Assembly: GCA_013288385.1 (NCBI GenBank)
Contig: JABDBZ010000008.1
Span: 1 to 49,178 of the forward strand
Length of the DNA: 49,178 bases
Direction: 5' to 3'
DNA from: Bacteroidota bacterium
GTDB lineage: Bacteria > Bacteroidota > Bacteroidia > B-17B0 > Aurantibacillaceae
Position 1 is the first letter of the stretch; every line of letters starts with the position of its first letter. The notes below the pieces were generated by a model. That model did no database searches, had not been told where the DNA came from, and saw nothing but the letters and a program-made list of their open reading frames with translations. The position numbers and the translations under genes were made by a program. This document shows, piece after piece, positions 25,155 to 33,313 of the stretch.

Positions 25155-26405
25155 ATGGCTCTACAGGTCAATGTAAACGACATATTATCTCAACTGTATC
25201 AAAACAGGAATGCAGTTGAATTTCTTTTTGCGAATCGTGAAAATATTACGGTTAACGAATTGTTAAGTCGTGGCGACTTATCAAGTGATCAATACCAAAA
25301 ATTAAAATCACTCGATCTCATTTACGAATACGAAAACATTGTCAGTTTAAACGATGCAGTAGTGGCTATGTTCGAGGACTTCATGGAAATTGGTGAAGTT
25401 ACTCCGGGCTTTATTAACGATTACTTAAACGAATTAACCCGTCACATTAAGTTCTACCAAGAGGCTCGCGAAATGCGATTCTTGCGCAGCATTAAAAAAT
25501 ATTTAAAACGGATAAACGCTACAATAACACGTGAGATTATTAAGCTTCAAAAAAATGTAGATGATACATATAAAAACGAAAGTAATTATCGTATCAAATT
25601 ACAAAAGCTGGAAGATTACCGTGAGAAACGCGATACGATCATCGAATTTATTAAACGTACAAATGCAGTTGTTGAAGAAGCCCGTGGACTATTTGGTTTA
25701 ACAAACGATTCAGAATTATATGGCATTGTCCAAGCTTTAAAAGTTAGTTTAATTGAGAACTTAGATTTCTTAATTGAAATACAAACCGACATTACCGACT
25801 TTATCAATAAGATTCAGTTTCAATTGGATGTTTACAAAAAAGCACAACGTCTCAAAGAAATTAAAGATCACGGTTCTCTTTATTTTAAAACAAATTTCAA
25901 AGAGATCACCACAAACGTCAACACTCTACGATACAATGGCCATAAAGGTCCACGTACAAAAATTGCGGTCGATTTTTTATACACCGATGATGGACATGTT
26001 TTATGTAAACGTGTTGCAGAAAAATATAAACTCACGCGTTTAATGGTGCGTGGTTTGGCCGATAAAATGGCTGGCAATTTTAAAGATAAAGGCTTAGAAC
26101 AACAAATTAAATTAGATACCGAAAAATTAGTTGAACGCTTTTTAGTTCAATCCAAAAATAATTTATTTGAGTATTTGATTGAATATAAATTCCCGAAAGC
26201 AATTGGCACTGTAACGTTTGAAGAACGTTTATCACTGTTTGTAGAGATTGCTATGGAATACCAAAATGCGTTAGATTTTAAATACCGTTTGCAGTATCAC
26301 GATTACGAAGAAACAGGAACAAATTTAAAAAAACGATTAGGTTACACGTTGATTTTACCATCGAAAGATAAGAGCAAGAAGGAAGCGATTAAGAAAACTG
26401 CTTAG
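25155..26405 (+). CDS. MksF/JetA-like kleisin subunit of an SMC complex
   Basis: 416 residues. The N-terminus is winged-helix-like (VNDILSQLYQNRNAVEFLF, ITVNELLSRGDLSSDQ), followed by long helices (about residues 95-240) and a C-terminal domain with KIAVDFLYTDDGHVLCKRV. It fits the MukF/MksF/JetA type of kleisin by size, helical make-up and, above all, by gene order: it is followed by a small MksE-like gene and a large MukB-like ATPase. The kleisin would bridge the two SMC heads and bind MksE dimers. Assignment rests mainly on context; the sequence alone is weak evidence. Confidence 0.75.
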   Translation: MALQVNVNDILSQLYQNRNAVEFLFANRENITVNELLSRGDLSSDQYQKLKSLDLIYEYENIVSLNDAVVAMFEDFMEIGEVTPGFINDYLNELTRHIKFYQEAREMRFLRSIKKYLKRINATITREIIKLQKNVDDTYKNESNYRIKLQKLEDYREKRDTIIEFIKRTNAVVEEARGLFGLTNDSELYGIVQALKVSLIENLDFLIEIQTDITDFINKIQFQLDVYKKAQRLKEIKDHGSLYFKTNFKEITTNVNTLRYNGHKGPRTKIAVDFLYTDDGHVLCKRVAEKYKLTRLMVRGLADKMAGNFKDKGLEQQIKLDTEKLVERFLVQSKNNLFEYLIEYKFPKAIGTVTFEERLSLFVEIAMEYQNALDFKYRLQYHDYEETGTNLKKRLGYTLILPSKDKSKKEAIKKTA

Positions 26406-26416
26406 GAGAAGAGGCA

Positions 26417-26561
26417 AGAAACAAGACAACAAGATGTAAGACGAGACAATAAAAAAGTATAGGGAGAAAGTATAAGAAGTAAGCAGTGGGATTAAGTAGT
26501 GTTAGAACAAAAAACAAACACAGATTACACACAGAACTTTAAACATTGAACCTTAAACTTT
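26417..26561 (+). repeat. Dispersed A-rich intergenic repeat, copy 2 (mksF-mksE spacer)
   Basis: Contains module A (26417-26447; 27 of 31 bases identical to 27299-27329), AAGTATAAGAAGTAAG (26468-26483) and module B (26516-26537), extending to 26561 with 29 of 33 bases identical to 34981-35013. The strand is nearly free of T-runs and has no long frame. It fills most of a 225-bp spacer within what should be one operon. Confidence 0.68.
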
Positions 26562-26630
26562 AAACAAAAAAATAAACACAGAATAGCACACACAACCAAT
26601 TCAAAATTAAACATTCAAAATTCATAACAT

Positions 26631-27230
26631 ATGCTCGCAGAAGACTTCAATCTACCGAAACAAACACACGATATATTTTCAGTGATGGCTCGTGGTAATT
26701 TTATTTCGAGTAACGGCTCAAGAGATGGAATGAATCGCTTGTACGATATTATCAATAACCCTGATAATTTTGATCGTTTACAAGCGTATTTCAATATCAT
26801 CAGATACAATATCGAACGTGGAAATAATTATTTCTACTTTTCAAAATTGGGTGAACCAAATAGCGAATTAGAAAAAAAATTAGAACGTTTTGAACGTTAT
26901 ATTGACATTATTGATCTTTTGGCTAGTATGGATAACAAGATCACTATCGGCAGCCGTTTCAGACCAACTGAAATTGCTGAAGAGTGTAATGCAAATGTAC
27001 GCTTGAAACAAAAACTACAAAAAATTCCTTTATATCGTTCAGAAACACTACACAATAAAGTACGTGAGATTTGCGACTTAATGAGTCGTGATTCATACTT
27101 GGAATTAGAAGATGAAAAAACAGAATCATACAAAGTATTGGATTCATACAATTATCTTTTAGATGTAATTAATTCAATTGCTATTTATGAAGATAGTGGT
27201 GAAGATTCGCAAGGGATAGTTTATAATTAG
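26631..27230 (+). CDS. MksE/JetB-like subunit of an SMC complex
   Basis: 199 residues, starting with the ATG at 26631 (MLAEDFNLPKQTHDIFSVMA). It is helical with two probable winged-helix domains: residues 1-65 (GNFISSNGSRDGMNRLYDII, then LQAYFNIIRYNIERGNNYFYF) and residues 75-150 (IGSRFRPTEIAEECNANVRL). Size and position between the kleisin and the ATPase fit MksE/JetB (DUF4194-like). In related complexes MksE dimers clamp DNA against the SMC heads. Good by context, moderate by sequence. Confidence 0.75.
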   Translation: MLAEDFNLPKQTHDIFSVMARGNFISSNGSRDGMNRLYDIINNPDNFDRLQAYFNIIRYNIERGNNYFYFSKLGEPNSELEKKLERFERYIDIIDLLASMDNKITIGSRFRPTEIAEECNANVRLKQKLQKIPLYRSETLHNKVREICDLMSRDSYLELEDEKTESYKVLDSYNYLLDVINSIAIYEDSGEDSQGIVYN

Positions 27231-27242
27231 ATACAGGATGCT

Positions 27243-27267
27243 GTCAGTTCGAGCGGGAGTCGAGAAC
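27243..27267. repeat. Short palindromic intergenic repeat
   Basis: Begins GTCAGTTCGAGCGGG and ends AGTCGAGAAC, 12 bases after the mksE-like stop codon. Its outer parts match those of 1557-1605 on the opposite strand. From memory, G-T-T-C-G-A-G...C-G-A-G-A-A-C elements are common between Bacteroidota genes; not checked. Confidence 0.45.
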
Positions 27268-27298
27268 AATAGGAACAAGAAAAAAAGGTTTAGAAGAA

Positions 27299-27384
27299 AG
27301 AGACAAGACAGCAAGAAGTAAGACAAGACGTAAAACACAGATTACACCAAGAACAAAACAACAACAAACTTCAAACAAGAAACT
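27299..27384 (+). repeat. Dispersed A-rich intergenic repeat, copy 3 (mksE-mksB spacer)
   Basis: Module A at 27299-27329 and module B at 27333-27354 match the mksF-mksE spacer (27/31 and 20/22 bases). An 18-base block at 27367-27384 (AACTTCAAACAAGAAACT) is repeated exactly, inverted, at 34828-34845. It runs up to 8 bases before the mksB-like ATG. Confidence 0.68.
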
Positions 27385-27392
27385 AGTAGAGA

Positions 27393-30300
27393 ATGGAAAA
27401 TTGCAGAATTTTAAACAGAATTGTAGAAATTAATATCTCAAATGTAAAGTACACCGATATTGAATTAAGTGGTAATACTTGCTTTGTTGGTACCAATAAT
27501 TTTGGTAAAACATCCTTACAACGGGCTATTTTATTTTTTTACAGCGCTAACAGTAGAGGTTTAGGTATTTCAGCTTCACAAAAACCATTTGAAGAACACT
27601 ATTTCAAATACGAGAACTCATACCTAATTTATGAAATTGCGACTGAAGAAAAACCATTTTTCGTTATTGTGTATCGCCATAATAAATTGGTGTTTCGTTT
27701 TGTAGATGCAGCTTACGATCCTGATTTCTTTTTTACAGAGAATGACGAAGCCATGAAGATCAAAGAGGTTATTTCTAACTTCGAAAAACGCGGCATTTAT
27801 ATCTCTAATCAAATTGATACATTTGAACGTTACAGAAATATTATTTACGGAACAGAAACTGATAAACAATTATCGAAATTCTTTTTACTAAAAGGAAACG
27901 AGAAATATCAAAACATTCCTAAGTCAATTACAAACGTATTTCTTTCTTCAAAAAGTAGTGTTGACTCACGCTTCATCAAGGACTTTATTGCAAACTCTTT
28001 AACAACAGAAAGCAGCAGTATTAAGTTAGAACAAGTAGAACGTCAGTTACGCCAGTTCAACGAAAAGTATTCAGATATTGAAGTGTACCTAAAAAAAGAG
28101 ACGCAACAATTAATTGAACTCATTGATAAAAAATACGATCAGGTTCATATGCTCAAAGGAGCGCAAATGGAAATGGCTGATAAATTAGGAAGCAGTTTAC
28201 GTTTTGCTGAATCCCAAAATGAAGCTATTCGTGAAGCTTCTAAAAAGAAAGAAGAAGAGCTGGAGAATCTTGCTAACGAATACGAAGTAACTAAAGATAA
28301 TATTGAAGCAAAGCAAAATGATATTCGTGAAGAAATTGGTTATTACGATAGGACCATTCGCGAAGCCAACAAAAAATTAAAAGAATACAAAGAAAAAAAT
28401 ATTGAAGAAGCTGTTGAGAAAAATTCTGAACGAGAAAAATTACAAGTTGAATTAAATATTGCTCGTCGCGAATACGAAAGTTTAACTTCTAATGTAGCAA
28501 GTATTGAATTAAAATATAGTTCTTTGATTGAGCAATTACGTAATGATAAAAGTGCTTATGTAAATAAGATCAACTCTAAAACGAGTGAAATTTTTAATCA
28601 TTATAACGAATTACAATTACTGCAAAAGAACGAATACAATAAGCGTGATGCCGAACTAAAAGATAAGCGCGAAGAAGCTTTAAATGAACTCAATTCAGAA
28701 GTTACATCCAAACAAATTGAATTTAACGAATTAAAAAGTGAAGAAAAAGTAATTCGTAATACACGTTTCTATGAACAAGAAATAAAGAATTTAGAAAATG
28801 AGTTGGCTGAATTACGCGCTGTAAGTTATAAGAACAAAAGCGAAAGAGCAATCAAACAAAATATGGTTGCTACACTTCAGCGTGAATGGGAAGCTTTAGA
28901 ACAACGTTTAAAAGCGTCACTAAGCAATCGTATTAATCAAACCAATAACGAGATCATAAAAATTAAAACAGAAATAAAAGATATTGAAGAAAAATTAAAT
29001 GTACAAAACGATGCATTTTATGGTTTCCTCGAAAAAAATGTAAAGAATTGGCACGAAAGTATTGGTAAAGTAGTAAATGAAAAATTACTTTTCAGAACAG
29101 ATATGAATCCGGAGCTGAGTGAACAAACTGCAAACACTTTATACGGTATCAGTTTAAATTTGGAACCTGTTGAAGTAGTTTCAAAATCAATTGAAGCATA
29201 TCAATATGAAAAAAATGAACGTACAGCACAAATTCGTGACTTGGAAGATGCATTAAATCAATTTCAAACAAGCAATAACGAAGAAAAAATGTTAGCTGCC
29301 GATAAATACGGTAAGCAATTGGGCGAATTAAAAGAAGATGTAAAGATCCTCGCCTACTCTTTAGAACTTGCTGATAAACGCGAGAAAAAATTAGCAGATG
29401 AGTTTGAAGACTGGCAAACCAGAGCCGGTAAGGAAATTGAAGAATCTTTAACCGGCAACCGTCAGCGTTTAAATATTATTGAAGAAGAACTCAGCATTTT
29501 AAATAAAAAGAAAAATGTTCTCTTAAGTGAATTCAATGTTCAATTAGATAAATTAAAAGCTTACAACGATGAGCGTTTAACTGAATTAAAAACTCGTCAG
29601 GAAACTGAGATCAGCGAATTGGAAGTTGAAAAGAAAAATCAGGTTAAAGAATTTGAAAATAAGGAAGACGAATTAGCAAAAGAAAAAGAAACCAATTTCA
29701 AAAGCAAAGGTGTTGATTCAAAACAACTGAAAAATGTTGAAGGCAGAATGAAAGAACTGCAAGAAACATTAAAAGGCATTGAGCAATACGCGCAAATTAT
29801 CAGTGATTATTTAAAAGATAAACGTGAAATCTTTGATAAATTGCCTGATCATATTCAAAAGAAAGAAGAGTTTGTAAAATCAAATGGTGATTTAGGAACT
29901 CAATTAGAAGATATCAGTCGCAAGTACAATTTAAAACGCATGGAACTCAACAAACAAAAAAAAGCGTTTGATGAAGAACTGATCGATTTTAATAATGGTA
30001 TTAATTTCTACTCTAACAATTTCCGTGAAACACCTGTGTATGCAAAATATTCAGATATTATTGAACGTGCCGAAGCAAAACGTACCAATTATAATATCAT
30101 GGATCTGTGTACACAATTATTAAAAAATGATTCACACTTTAATGAAGAATACGGCGCTTTTCAACGTTATGTGAATGAGTTTGGCGGTAAATTCAGAATT
30201 GATAATCACTTTAATTTTGTAATTCGTAACGATGCAACCCAAGGCGAATACGAACGTTTTGCACAAAATTTACGTTCATTCATCAACGAAAATAAAATTG

Positions 30301-31076
30301 AATTATCAATCGCGGAAACTGCAACTCAAATTGGTTTGGTAACAGATAGTATTTCTACCAAAGTAAAAGAGCTCAGCGGACAAAAAGATAAAATTCAACA
30401 CATCATCTCTTTAATTGCGGAAGACTTTAAGAAAGCCGAGTTTGAAGAAAGTAAATTAATTGAGTTCATTAAAATTCGTTTGGAAGAATCGGATAATAAA
30501 GTTTACAAATTATTAAAACGTATTCAGGAATTCAGAGAAGAGAACGGATTGGTTTACGATGAAGGTTTATTTAATACCGATTTCGCAACCGGACAAAAAC
30601 GTGAGATCAGCGGTAAAGCAGTTAAATTATTAGAACAATTGCGTAACGCCATTAAAGAGCAAGAGCAAGAAGAAATTCGTTTACAAGATTTATTTGAATT
30701 GAAATTCAACATTAAAGAAGGTATGAACGAAACGGGTTGGACTCACAAGATAGACAGCATCGGAAGTACCGGAACAGACATTCTTGTAAAAGCAATCATC
30801 TACATTACTTTATTACACGTATTTATTAAAGAGTCTTCGCACCGCAGCAGCAAAGACTTTAAAGTACATTGCATCATCGACGAGGTTGGACAAATTTCTG
30901 CTCACTACTTACGTGAATTGTTGCGTTTTGCAAAAAACAGAAATATTATGATGATCAATGGTCTCCCAAACAAATCAGGTTTAGAGAGCCATTACAAATA
31001 CACTTACCAATTTAGAAGAGAAGAAAATAATAACGTGAGGATATTCCCGAGTATTGTTACGGAAGTTGAGGCTTAG
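27393..31076 (+). CDS. MksB/JetC-like SMC ATPase (MukB family)
   Basis: 1227 residues. The N-terminal head half carries Walker A GTNNFGKT (33-40). A long coiled coil (about 235-535) leads to a hinge (about 540-605) with FYGFLEKNVKNWHESIGKVV and TLYGISLNLEPVEV, typical of MukB/MksB/JetC hinges. A second coiled coil follows. The C-terminal head half has a signature-like GSTGTD (1124-1129), divergent from the LSGGQ of ordinary ABC proteins as in MukB relatives, and Walker B HCIIDEVG (Asp1163-Glu1164). It should form an ATP-driven DNA-loop-extruding or plasmid-sensing complex with the two upstream proteins. Longer than typical MksB of Pseudomonas. No adjacent JetD/MksG gene is seen. Confidence 0.88.
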   Translation: MENCRILNRIVEINISNVKYTDIELSGNTCFVGTNNFGKTSLQRAILFFYSANSRGLGISASQKPFEEHYFKYENSYLIYEIATEEKPFFVIVYRHNKLVFRFVDAAYDPDFFFTENDEAMKIKEVISNFEKRGIYISNQIDTFERYRNIIYGTETDKQLSKFFLLKGNEKYQNIPKSITNVFLSSKSSVDSRFIKDFIANSLTTESSSIKLEQVERQLRQFNEKYSDIEVYLKKETQQLIELIDKKYDQVHMLKGAQMEMADKLGSSLRFAESQNEAIREASKKKEEELENLANEYEVTKDNIEAKQNDIREEIGYYDRTIREANKKLKEYKEKNIEEAVEKNSEREKLQVELNIARREYESLTSNVASIELKYSSLIEQLRNDKSAYVNKINSKTSEIFNHYNELQLLQKNEYNKRDAELKDKREEALNELNSEVTSKQIEFNELKSEEKVIRNTRFYEQEIKNLENELAELRAVSYKNKSERAIKQNMVATLQREWEALEQRLKASLSNRINQTNNEIIKIKTEIKDIEEKLNVQNDAFYGFLEKNVKNWHESIGKVVNEKLLFRTDMNPELSEQTANTLYGISLNLEPVEVVSKSIEAYQYEKNERTAQIRDLEDALNQFQTSNNEEKMLAADKYGKQLGELKEDVKILAYSLELADKREKKLADEFEDWQTRAGKEIEESLTGNRQRLNIIEEELSILNKKKNVLLSEFNVQLDKLKAYNDERLTELKTRQETEISELEVEKKNQVKEFENKEDELAKEKETNFKSKGVDSKQLKNVEGRMKELQETLKGIEQYAQIISDYLKDKREIFDKLPDHIQKKEEFVKSNGDLGTQLEDISRKYNLKRMELNKQKKAFDEELIDFNNGINFYSNNFRETPVYAKYSDIIERAEAKRTNYNIMDLCTQLLKNDSHFNEEYGAFQRYVNEFGGKFRIDNHFNFVIRNDATQGEYERFAQNLRSFINENKIELSIAETATQIGLVTDSISTKVKELSGQKDKIQHIISLIAEDFKKAEFEESKLIEFIKIRLEESDNKVYKLLKRIQEFREENGLVYDEGLFNTDFATGQKREISGKAVKLLEQLRNAIKEQEQEEIRLQDLFELKFNIKEGMNETGWTHKIDSIGSTGTDILVKAIIYITLLHVFIKESSHRSSKDFKVHCIIDEVGQISAHYLRELLRFAKNRNIMMINGLPNKSGLESHYKYTYQFRREENNNVRIFPSIVTEVEA

Positions 31077-31085
31077 GATTACTCT

Positions 31086-31110
31086 ACCACGGAGACACAA
31101 AGGCACAAAG
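31086..31110 (+). repeat. Short CACAGAG-type repeat after the mksB-like gene
   Basis: ACCACGGAGACACAAAGGCA and the following bases form a run of near-CACAGAG units. From memory, this kind of A-C-C-A-C-x-G-A-G-A-C-A-C sequence is dispersed in many genomes. It resembles, but does not align with, the A-rich repeat family above. It is 10 bases after the stop codon at 31076. Confidence 0.35.
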
Positions 31111-31229
31111 AATAAAAGCTCTGCAATTTGTGGGGGTTTTTATTTGGTTATTGGCGTGATGAACAATTTTGAAAAACATTACAAAAACTAGCCAAAATAA
31201 ATTCATCTAGTAATTAAAAGGGTTCAACT

Positions 31230-33026
31230 ATGAATAATTCTCCTCACAAAAAACGAGTAAATTTGAACTTTTTGATTTTTAAATCTCGAATAAAGAGTTT
31301 TTACGAAGCAATTTTCATTCATTGGATAACAGCTCTGATAGGAATTGGAATTGTTTTCATAAATTTTCTGATATTTGGCTCAGACGATCTTGTAATTAAA
31401 TTCCCAGAAATTAATATTCAAATCAATATAACCGAGACTCTTTCAAGAATAATAAGCGTTTTTCTAGGTATAATATTTTCATTAATAATTTTATCATATA
31501 ACATTTTCAGTAAGTATTTTGGCAGATTTGCCTTTAATGTTTTATTTAAAAATAAAGGGATCAAGTTTTTATTCACTCTGTTCATCTTCACATTGACCTT
31601 CCTGCTTTATAGTTTATCTTATTTAAAAGGGATTAATAAAGTTGACACATATGGTAATTCATTATTTATTCTTTCAATAATGTTCAGTTCAACAATTCTA
31701 TTTTCAATATTTCCAGTTGCAAATAAATTAATGAAGGACTCCCAAAATCGAACAAATATTAAGCAATTAATAAATAAACTGAACATCGCTTTTGAAGACA
31801 CAGAGTTTATAATTTCTCATGATTCAACTTTTCAAATAACAACGTCTCCCGAAATAATGTTAATTGAAATTGGAACTATATCCATCAAAGATTTTGATTA
31901 TACAACAACTAATCTTTTACTTGAAGATATTGAAAATAACTTCAAAAAAGAATTTGATATAAAGGAAAGTATTTATTTAAGGGCGTTATACCATCAGTCA
32001 AATGATATTCTTAAAAAACTTTTTTCAATTGCTGTTAAGGAAAGGAACGAAAATGCAATAAATAAGATTATTTATGCAAGATTAAATATTGAAACTCACG
32101 TTATAAATAATATTGATGAAATAAAATTACATGATTTCGAAAATAAATATCTAGGTTGGGACTTTAATAATACCTTTCAAGACTTTTTCAATCGTGCTGT
32201 GCAATTTAATGAAGATAGGGCCTGTAAATTAATAATAGACAGTTATAGAGATTTCATTTCAACAATTATTAAAAGCTATTTACCAAGTAGATTTGATTAT
32301 ATACCAAACGATTGGCAAACATATAGAAACGAAACAAGTTTCATTCAAAATATAATAGCTGACGTATCAAAATTCGTTTCAATATCTTTTACAGCGAAAA
32401 AACATTATCTATTTCAGAATTTATCAAATTTATATTCAACTCTAGAACTTGTTACCCTAGATTCGGGAAACACCGAAATGGGTAAAGTTTTCATTCTTAA
32501 TTTGATAAATAACTGGAAATATGAGTCATTCGAAAACTATTTAGATAGTGGCTGTGCCCAAATTGAAACGCAGAATTATCCTTTTGGAACACTAAGTACA
32601 ACTCATGCAATAAAAGAAATTAAATGTGATATTCCTTTTCTTTATTCGCTAAAAGCAGTTGATTTATTATTTGCAAAGGAAAAGCTAAACAGCATGGCAA
32701 TTAATTCTATAAAGGCAGAAGCTTTTTATCTTATTAATAATTTTGAGGCTAATAATATTAACAAAAAAATGTTACTTATAATATTCAAAGAATTTGAAAA
32801 ATTAAGTTCATACATAACCATTTCAGATAATGACTATAGAAAAGACATCTATCTCAAACTCGATAGGTATTTAGAGTATATCAACAAACAATTAATCGAA
32901 AAAAACATAACCGATACTGATATTAATAAAGCAATGATTGAAACAAAAAAATGTTTTAGCAGCGTAACAACATTTCAGAAGGAATTAAAAGATAAGGGAT
33001 ACATTTCAAATGATAAAATAGTATAA
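31230..33026 (+). CDS. DUF2254-like membrane protein with long soluble C-terminus
   Basis: 598 residues. Four membrane helices lie at about 29-49, 70-93, 112-131 and 143-163. Helix 2 and its flank (FLGIIFSLIILSYNIFSKYFGR) and helix 3 recall the DUF2254 pattern of a helix followed by S-x-x-F-S-P-R; this is a distant resemblance. Residues 165-598 are soluble, helical and without a motif I recognise. The gene is markedly poorer in G+C than its neighbours, with many AAT, ATA and TTA codons, and is bracketed by dispersed repeats (31086 and 33028), which suggests later arrival. It follows the mks genes in the same direction after 153 bases; whether it works with them is unknown. Confidence 0.7.
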   Translation: MNNSPHKKRVNLNFLIFKSRIKSFYEAIFIHWITALIGIGIVFINFLIFGSDDLVIKFPEINIQINITETLSRIISVFLGIIFSLIILSYNIFSKYFGRFAFNVLFKNKGIKFLFTLFIFTLTFLLYSLSYLKGINKVDTYGNSLFILSIMFSSTILFSIFPVANKLMKDSQNRTNIKQLINKLNIAFEDTEFIISHDSTFQITTSPEIMLIEIGTISIKDFDYTTTNLLLEDIENNFKKEFDIKESIYLRALYHQSNDILKKLFSIAVKERNENAINKIIYARLNIETHVINNIDEIKLHDFENKYLGWDFNNTFQDFFNRAVQFNEDRACKLIIDSYRDFISTIIKSYLPSRFDYIPNDWQTYRNETSFIQNIIADVSKFVSISFTAKKHYLFQNLSNLYSTLELVTLDSGNTEMGKVFILNLINNWKYESFENYLDSGCAQIETQNYPFGTLSTTHAIKEIKCDIPFLYSLKAVDLLFAKEKLNSMAINSIKAEAFYLINNFEANNINKKMLLIIFKEFEKLSSYITISDNDYRKDIYLKLDRYLEYINKQLIEKNITDTDINKAMIETKKCFSSVTTFQKELKDKGYISNDKIV

Positions 33027-33027
33027 A

Positions 33028-33218
33028 GTAGGTCATACCTACGGCAATCTGTTCATTCTATTTGCCTTTTATTAATAATATTTGGTGCCGATTGAGCTGC
33101 GTTAATAAAAGATAGAAGTGTTTAGAATTCTTACATCAAATATTTTTTAGCTCTATAGGAGCGATATCTTAATAACAAAATAAAGAAGGATATATTGAAG
33201 TGCCGTAGGTACGACCTA
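33028..33218. repeat. 191-bp non-coding element with terminal inverted repeats
   Basis: The left end TAGGTCATACCTACGGCA (33029-33046) is an inverted copy of the right end TGCCGTAGGTACGACCTA (33201-33218), with 17 of 18 bases matching. Inside are GGTGCCGATTGAGCTGCG (33084-33101) and a small hairpin AGCTCTATAGGAGCG (33149-33163). No open frame. From memory, units of this type (G-C-C-G-T-A-G-G-T-A-C-G and a G-x-A-G-G-A-G-C-G-A-T-A-T hairpin) recur between genes in Bacteroidota. It begins 2 bases after the stop codon of the DUF2254-like gene. Confidence 0.72.
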
Positions 33219-33222
33219 TAAA

Positions 33223-33261
33223 TTACAACCGCAATCCAATTATACATACATCATCAATCCC
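33223..33261 (-). pseudogene. 3'-terminal remnant of a lost SpoIIE-type phosphatase gene
   Basis: Read on the minus strand this encodes GIDDVCIIGLRL and a stop. The neighbouring intact phosphatase ends QVDDVCIIGLRL and a stop. Ten of twelve residues match (GI versus QV at the start), yet many third codon positions differ, so this is the tip of an anciently diverged paralogue rather than a fresh duplication. The frame extends back only to a Met at 33300 with no phosphatase similarity. The remnant lies 5 bases from the inverted-repeat element and 53 bases from the intact gene's stop codon. Confidence 0.72.
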
Positions 33262-33313
33262 GACGCTCATACCTCGGTTGAGATCGTGATGTTGTAGCAT
33301 TCTCATATTGCGT

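Noticed and set aside
25774..26043. 89-codon frame inside the mksF-like gene
   Set aside because: Overlaps a well-supported gene in another frame and has no recognisable content.
31230..33026. Possible JetD/MksG nuclease downstream of the mksB-like gene
   Set aside because: The protein has four membrane helices and no TOPRIM-like acidic motifs (no E and DxD pattern in a suitable context), so it is not the missing nuclease.
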